This document shows, in pieces, positions 6,605 through 9,136 of a stretch of DNA of 9,136 nt. Under the pieces are notes generated by a model. It was not told the origin of the DNA and made no database searches. It worked only from the letters and a program-made list of their open reading frames with translations. Source of the stretch: Planctomycetaceae bacterium (GTDB lineage: Bacteria; Planctomycetota; Planctomycetia; Pirellulales; Thermoguttaceae); contig WRCR01000138.1 in the NCBI GenBank assembly GCA_009783865.1, positions 1 to 9,136 of the forward strand, read 5' to 3'. The position numbers and the translations under genes were made by a program. How positions within the stretch are numbered: the stretch's first letter is position 1; each line of letters begins with the position of its first letter.

Positions 6605-7835
6605 ATGCTAAAAATACTTACGAATCTAGTTTCGGATGTTTCTGTAGTCACGGAAAGTGTAAAATTAGGGAATTTGAGGGGGGGGAAACGAATTAAGAGC
6701 GGCGGGTGATAACCCGTCGGTAAGTGACGCTAAGAGAGCATTTACCCTCGTTGAACTTCTCGTAGTTATCGCCATTATCGGCGTTTTAATCGCTTTGCTA
6801 TTGCCTGCTGTGCAAGCCGCTCGTGAAGCCGCAAGAAGAATGCAATGCACGAATAAAATCAAGCAACTGTCGTTGGGATTGCACAACTATCACGATGTTA
6901 AAGCCGGTTTTCCCGCCGGTTCACATTACTGGTGGTTCAAAACTGAAGACGGCGGTACATCTCAAGTCCGCAACGACTATTACTTCAGCGGACTGATACA
7001 ACTCTTTCCGTTCATTGAATTGAATGCCCGTTATGACGGCATCGCATCTCTCGTTCTGAAATCGGATGAACTTGACCATGCAAGTGCTAAAGCACCGTGT
7101 CCTTGGCAAGGCGGGGGCAATGCAGCGTGGACACGTGCTAATTACCCGATTCACGGCAACATTGATGCCCTCTTATGTCCCTCAGATACGAAAGCAGACG
7201 TTGCCGGTGCTACATCTAATGCGCGAACCACTTATTCAATGAGCCGCGGTGATGCTATCACGCGGGATGCAACATCCAACAAGCGCGGAATGTTCGGATA
7301 TTTTAATTGGCAAAATATGTCTTCTGTCACAGACGGAACAAGTAACACGATTGCCTTCTCCGAAGCGATAGCATATAACGCAACTAAAGGTGTTGTCAAG
7401 GGCTGGCTTGTCGTGGCTGACGGTGCTAATTTAAAAACAACCCCATTGACAACGTGCGGAAGCATTGTTCTCAACACAAAGGACAGGAAACTGTATACAG
7501 GAACGGCTACAGACCAGCCGCGTTGTTCGCGTTTTGCCGATACGCGATGCTACATGGGATTTTTTAATACGGTTAATCAGCCGAATTCTCCTTCGTGTGC
7601 CAATACTAATACTGATGGTACCGCAACGTATGGTGTTTGGTCGGCTTCCAGCAACCACAGCGGCGGTGTGAACTGCGGCTTGGTTGACGGCAGTGTTCGT
7701 TTCATTTCGGATACGGTCAATAACACTACTTCCGGCTTGAGTGCAGCACCGCAGGAAGTAGCCACCGGTAATTCCGAATTCGGCGTTTGGGGTGCTTACG
7801 GCACCGTAGACGGCGGTGAAAGTACGGCATTATAG
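6605..7835 (+). CDS. DUF1559 prepilin-like protein, copy 1, frame interrupted at a G8 tract
   Basis: Translation from the well-placed ATG 6605 gives MLKILTNLVSDVSV and onward, then enters G8 (6678-6685) and stops at 6707. The frame that is open from 6678 to TAG 7833-7835 encodes AFTLVELLVVIAIIG, AVQAAREAARRMQC, a DUF1559 body with DGTSNTIAFSEA, and the H-X9-DG motif (HSGGVNCGLVDG) near the C-terminus. That frame has no ATG, GTG or TTG before TTG 6795, which is inside the hydrophobic helix. Deleting one G (or adding two) fuses both parts into about 409 residues, with a 45-residue leader before Phe +1 and Glu at +5 of the mature protein. Members are exported by a type IV pilin-like route and are thought to be surface or pseudopilus-like; exact roles are mostly unknown. 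The body is intact and closely similar to the next gene, which argues against long decay. Either the gene is switched off, the G count is an error, or slippage restores the frame. Confidence 0.82.
6678..6685 (+). repeat. G8 homopolymer at the frame break (candidate phase-variation tract)
   Basis: Eight consecutive G residues sit between the leader frame (starting at 6605) and the pilin frame. With seven G the codons read AGG GGG GGA AAC GAA and continue open to 7835. With eight they end at TGA 6707. Tracts of this kind change length by slipped-strand mispairing and are also frequent sites of sequencing error. Confidence 0.85.
6695..6724. repeat. Palindromic repeat, family 2 copy B, inside the leader
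   Basis: AAGAGCGGCGGG at 6695-6706 is identical to 2564-2575. CGGCGGGT (6700-6707) can pair with ACCCGTCG (6711-6719 region) through a GATA-type loop, with one G-T pair. In the restored frame it would be translated as roughly LRAAGDNPSVSD, so a dispersed repeat seems to have become part of the leader-coding sequence. Confidence 0.55.
7548..7586 (+). repeat. 39-bp block identical in both DUF1559 genes
   Basis: The 39 bases at 7548-7586 recur exactly at 8773-8811, 1225 bp downstream, and encode RCYMGFFNTVNQPN in both proteins. It is among the longest uninterrupted nucleotide matches I saw between the paralogues and could support gene conversion or deletion by recombination. Confidence 0.8.
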
Positions 7836-7844
7836 CCGTTGATA

Positions 7845-7863
7845 CGCCGTTTTAGAAACGGCG
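7845..7863. terminator. Hairpin after DUF1559 copy 1 (possible terminator)
   Basis: A perfect 8-bp stem, CGCCGTTT (7845-7852) and AAACGGCG (7856-7863), with loop TAG begins ten bases after the stop codon. No U-run follows, so it is at best an atypical terminator or an mRNA-stabilising structure. Confidence 0.35.
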
Positions 7864-7872
7864 GTTAAACAT

Positions 7873-7897
7873 GGGCGGCGGATATTAAGTCCGCCAT
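7873..7897. repeat. Second hairpin between the DUF1559 genes, possible family 2 copy C
   Basis: GGCGGA (7877-7882) pairs with TCCGCC (7890-7895) around TATTAAG. Its left arm GCGGCGGA, the TRWTAA-type loop and a following ATGACG resemble the hairpin at 6695-6730, but the match is weaker than between copies A and B. Confidence 0.35.
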
Positions 7898-7927
7898 GAC
7901 GGGCATTTGATACACAATAATTTTTTA

Positions 7928-7933
7928 TAAGGA
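7928..7933 (+). promoter_or_regulatory. Ribosome binding site for DUF1559 copy 2
   Basis: TAAGGA lies eight bases before the ATG at 7942 and supports that start over the in-frame ATG at 7948. Confidence 0.65.
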
Positions 7934-7941
7934 ATACAACA

Positions 7942-9060
7942 ATGAAAATGAATAATAGACCTGCTTTTACGCTAGTTGAACTCCTCGTGGTTATCGCCAT
8001 CATCGGCGTTTTAATTGCTTTACTATTGCCGGCGGTGCAAGCCGCTCGTGAAGCCGCAAGAAGAATGCAGTGTACGAACCTTGTCAAACAGTTGTCGCTT
8101 TCACTCCACAACTACCATGATGTCCAAGGCGGATTCCCCGCCGGTGCAAATACCATCGTCTTCAAAACCGATACGGGCGGCACAAACGTCATCACCAGTC
8201 ATTACTTCACCGGACTGATACAACTCTTTCCATTCATAGAATTGAATGCCCGGTACGATGCCATCTATTCTCTCGTTCTGAAATCGGATGAGTTAGACCA
8301 TGCAGGCGGCAGATCACCGTGTCCTTGGCAAGCCGGAAATGCATCGTGGGTGCGTGCCGGTTATCCGGTTAGCGGCAACATCGGTGCCTTAATATGCCCC
8401 TCAGATATAACTGTAAAGGTTACCGGTAATACAGTCGCGCGTACCAGTTATACGATGTGCCGCGGCGATGTTGTCTACCGGGAAACAGGGTCAGGTGCGT
8501 TCAGTAAGCGCGGAACGTTCGGCTATCTGTGTTGGCAAAAAATGGGTTCCATTGAAGACGGAACAAGCAACACGATTGGTTTCTCCGAAGCAATACCATA
8601 CGACACAGGTAGAAATGTAAAAGGGCGGCTTGTTGTTGCAGCCGACAGTGCTTCGTTACGTACAAATCCCTTAATAACGTGCGGAAACAATGTTCTCGAC
8701 ACAAACGACAGAAAACTCTACACTGGGACAATTGCCACCCAGCAGCGTTGTTCGCGTTTTTGCGATGCGCGCTGCTACATGGGATTTTTTAATACGGTTA
8801 ATCAGCCGAATGCCCCTTCATGCACCAATGTTGATACTGACGGTACAGGAACGTGGGGAGTTTGGGCTCCGTCGAGTTTCCACAGCGGCGGCGTGAACTG
8901 CGGCTTGGTTGACGGCAGTGTGCGTTTTATTTCTGATACGGTCAACAACACTACTTCCGGTTTGGATGCGTCTCCGACAGAGAAGTCCGCCGGTAAGTCA
9001 GAATTCGGCGTTTGGGGGGCTTACGGCAGCATTGACGGCGGTGAAAGCACAACGCTGTAA
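7942..9060 (+). CDS. DUF1559 prepilin-like protein, copy 2 (intact)
   Basis: This gene encodes 372 residues from ATG 7942 to TAA 9058-9060. The short leader MKMNNRPA ends just before FTLVELLVVIAIIG, a type IV prepilin (class N-methylation) motif with Glu at +5; a prepilin peptidase would be expected to cut between Ala8 and Phe9. The hydrophobic helix is followed by AVQAAREAARRMQC, conserved FPFIELNARYD, DGTSNTIGFSEA at about 210-221 and the H-X9-DG motif (HSGGVNCGLVDG) at about 317-328, ending EFGVWGAYGSIDGGE. This is the standard DUF1559 layout and length. It is similar to the upstream copy over its whole mature length, so the two arose by tandem duplication. It has more cysteines than copy 1 but keeps all eight of that copy. 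The likely place of action is outside the cytoplasmic membrane, at the cell surface or in a pseudopilus-like assembly. Family identity is certain; the specific role is unknown. Confidence 0.92.
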   Translation: MKMNNRPAFTLVELLVVIAIIGVLIALLLPAVQAAREAARRMQCTNLVKQLSLSLHNYHDVQGGFPAGANTIVFKTDTGGTNVITSHYFTGLIQLFPFIELNARYDAIYSLVLKSDELDHAGGRSPCPWQAGNASWVRAGYPVSGNIGALICPSDITVKVTGNTVARTSYTMCRGDVVYRETGSGAFSKRGTFGYLCWQKMGSIEDGTSNTIGFSEAIPYDTGRNVKGRLVVAADSASLRTNPLITCGNNVLDTNDRKLYTGTIATQQRCSRFCDARCYMGFFNTVNQPNAPSCTNVDTDGTGTWGVWAPSSFHSGGVNCGLVDGSVRFISDTVNNTTSGLDASPTEKSAGKSEFGVWGAYGSIDGGESTTL

Positions 9061-9084
9061 TAGACATGTTCGGAAACTCCAAAA

Positions 9085-9136
9085 CCGTCATTCCCGCAAA
9101 AGCGGGAATCTAGACGTAAAAGGTTATACCTGTTCT
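9085..9136. repeat. Partial second copy of the 82-bp palindromic element, cut by window end
   Basis: CCGTCA (9085-9090) leads into the 8-bp stem ATTCCCGC (9090-9097) and GCGGGAAT (9102-9109) with loop AAAA. The following 27 bases align with the spacer of the 1770-1851 element, matching at most positions (shared ACG, GTTA, CCTG and TTCT blocks) with one single-base gap. The inverted right half would lie beyond the window. It starts 25 bases after the stop of DUF1559 copy 2, so it could also act on that transcript's 3' end. Confidence 0.75.

Noticed and set aside
6795..7835. TTG 6795 as the true start of DUF1559 copy 1
   Set aside because: It would start inside the prepilin helix and remove the conserved FTLVELL motif that is plainly encoded upstream, and there is no ribosome binding site. 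The ATG at 6605 with AGGAG is far better supported.

Overview
The window looks like bacterial chromosome from a member of the Planctomycetota (Planctomycetes). The strongest evidence is a tandem pair of DUF1559 proteins. Each has a type IV prepilin N-terminus (FTLVELLVVIAIIG), the AVQAAREAARRMQC stretch, a DGTSNTI motif and a C-terminal H-X9-DG motif. This combination is a hallmark protein expansion of that phylum. GC content looks intermediate by eye, all genes lie on the + strand, and no rRNA, tRNA, CRISPR array or transposase gene was seen.

Layout from left to right. (1) Positions 1-1659 hold the 3' part, possibly nearly all, of a multi-pass membrane protein with about 8 helices and a C-terminal block of three TPR repeats. 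(2) Positions 1660-1897 are mostly non-coding and carry an 82-bp palindromic element made of two inverted hairpin units. (3) Positions 1898-2539 encode a small polytopic membrane protein of unknown function. Its 5' end is unclear because its open frame runs back through that element without a normal start codon. (4) Positions 2540-2688 hold a GC-rich palindrome and a candidate promoter with a palindrome in its spacer. (5) Positions 2689-5085 encode a large exported protein with a TPR-like N-terminal half and a C-terminal half resembling family 5 (oligopeptide/nickel type) solute-binding proteins. (6) Positions 5217-6461 encode an exported M14 zinc carboxypeptidase of the cytosolic-carypeptidase-like (CCP/AGBL) architecture. 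(7) Positions 6605-7835 and 7942-9060 hold the two DUF1559 pilin-like paralogues. (8) A second copy of the 82-bp element begins at 9085 and is cut by the window end.

The main discovery is in the first DUF1559 gene. A good Shine-Dalgarno sequence and ATG at 6605 open a leader that runs into an eight-G tract at 6678-6685 and then stops at 6707. The prepilin/DUF1559 reading frame opens immediately after the tract but has no conventional start of its own upstream of the prepilin motif. Removing one G from the tract joins the two exactly. This is the layout expected of a phase-variable (simple-sequence contingency) surface gene, although a sequencing error or a decaying pseudogene would look the same.

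Functionally, the exported carboxypeptidase and the peptide-binding-like protein could both act on peptides outside the cytoplasm. The two DUF1559 proteins are probably cell-surface or pseudopilus-like components. No operon linking these genes is evident, because each is separated from its neighbour by more than 100 bp. Two families of small palindromic repeats are scattered through the gaps, and one copy of the second family falls inside the leader of the frame-broken gene.
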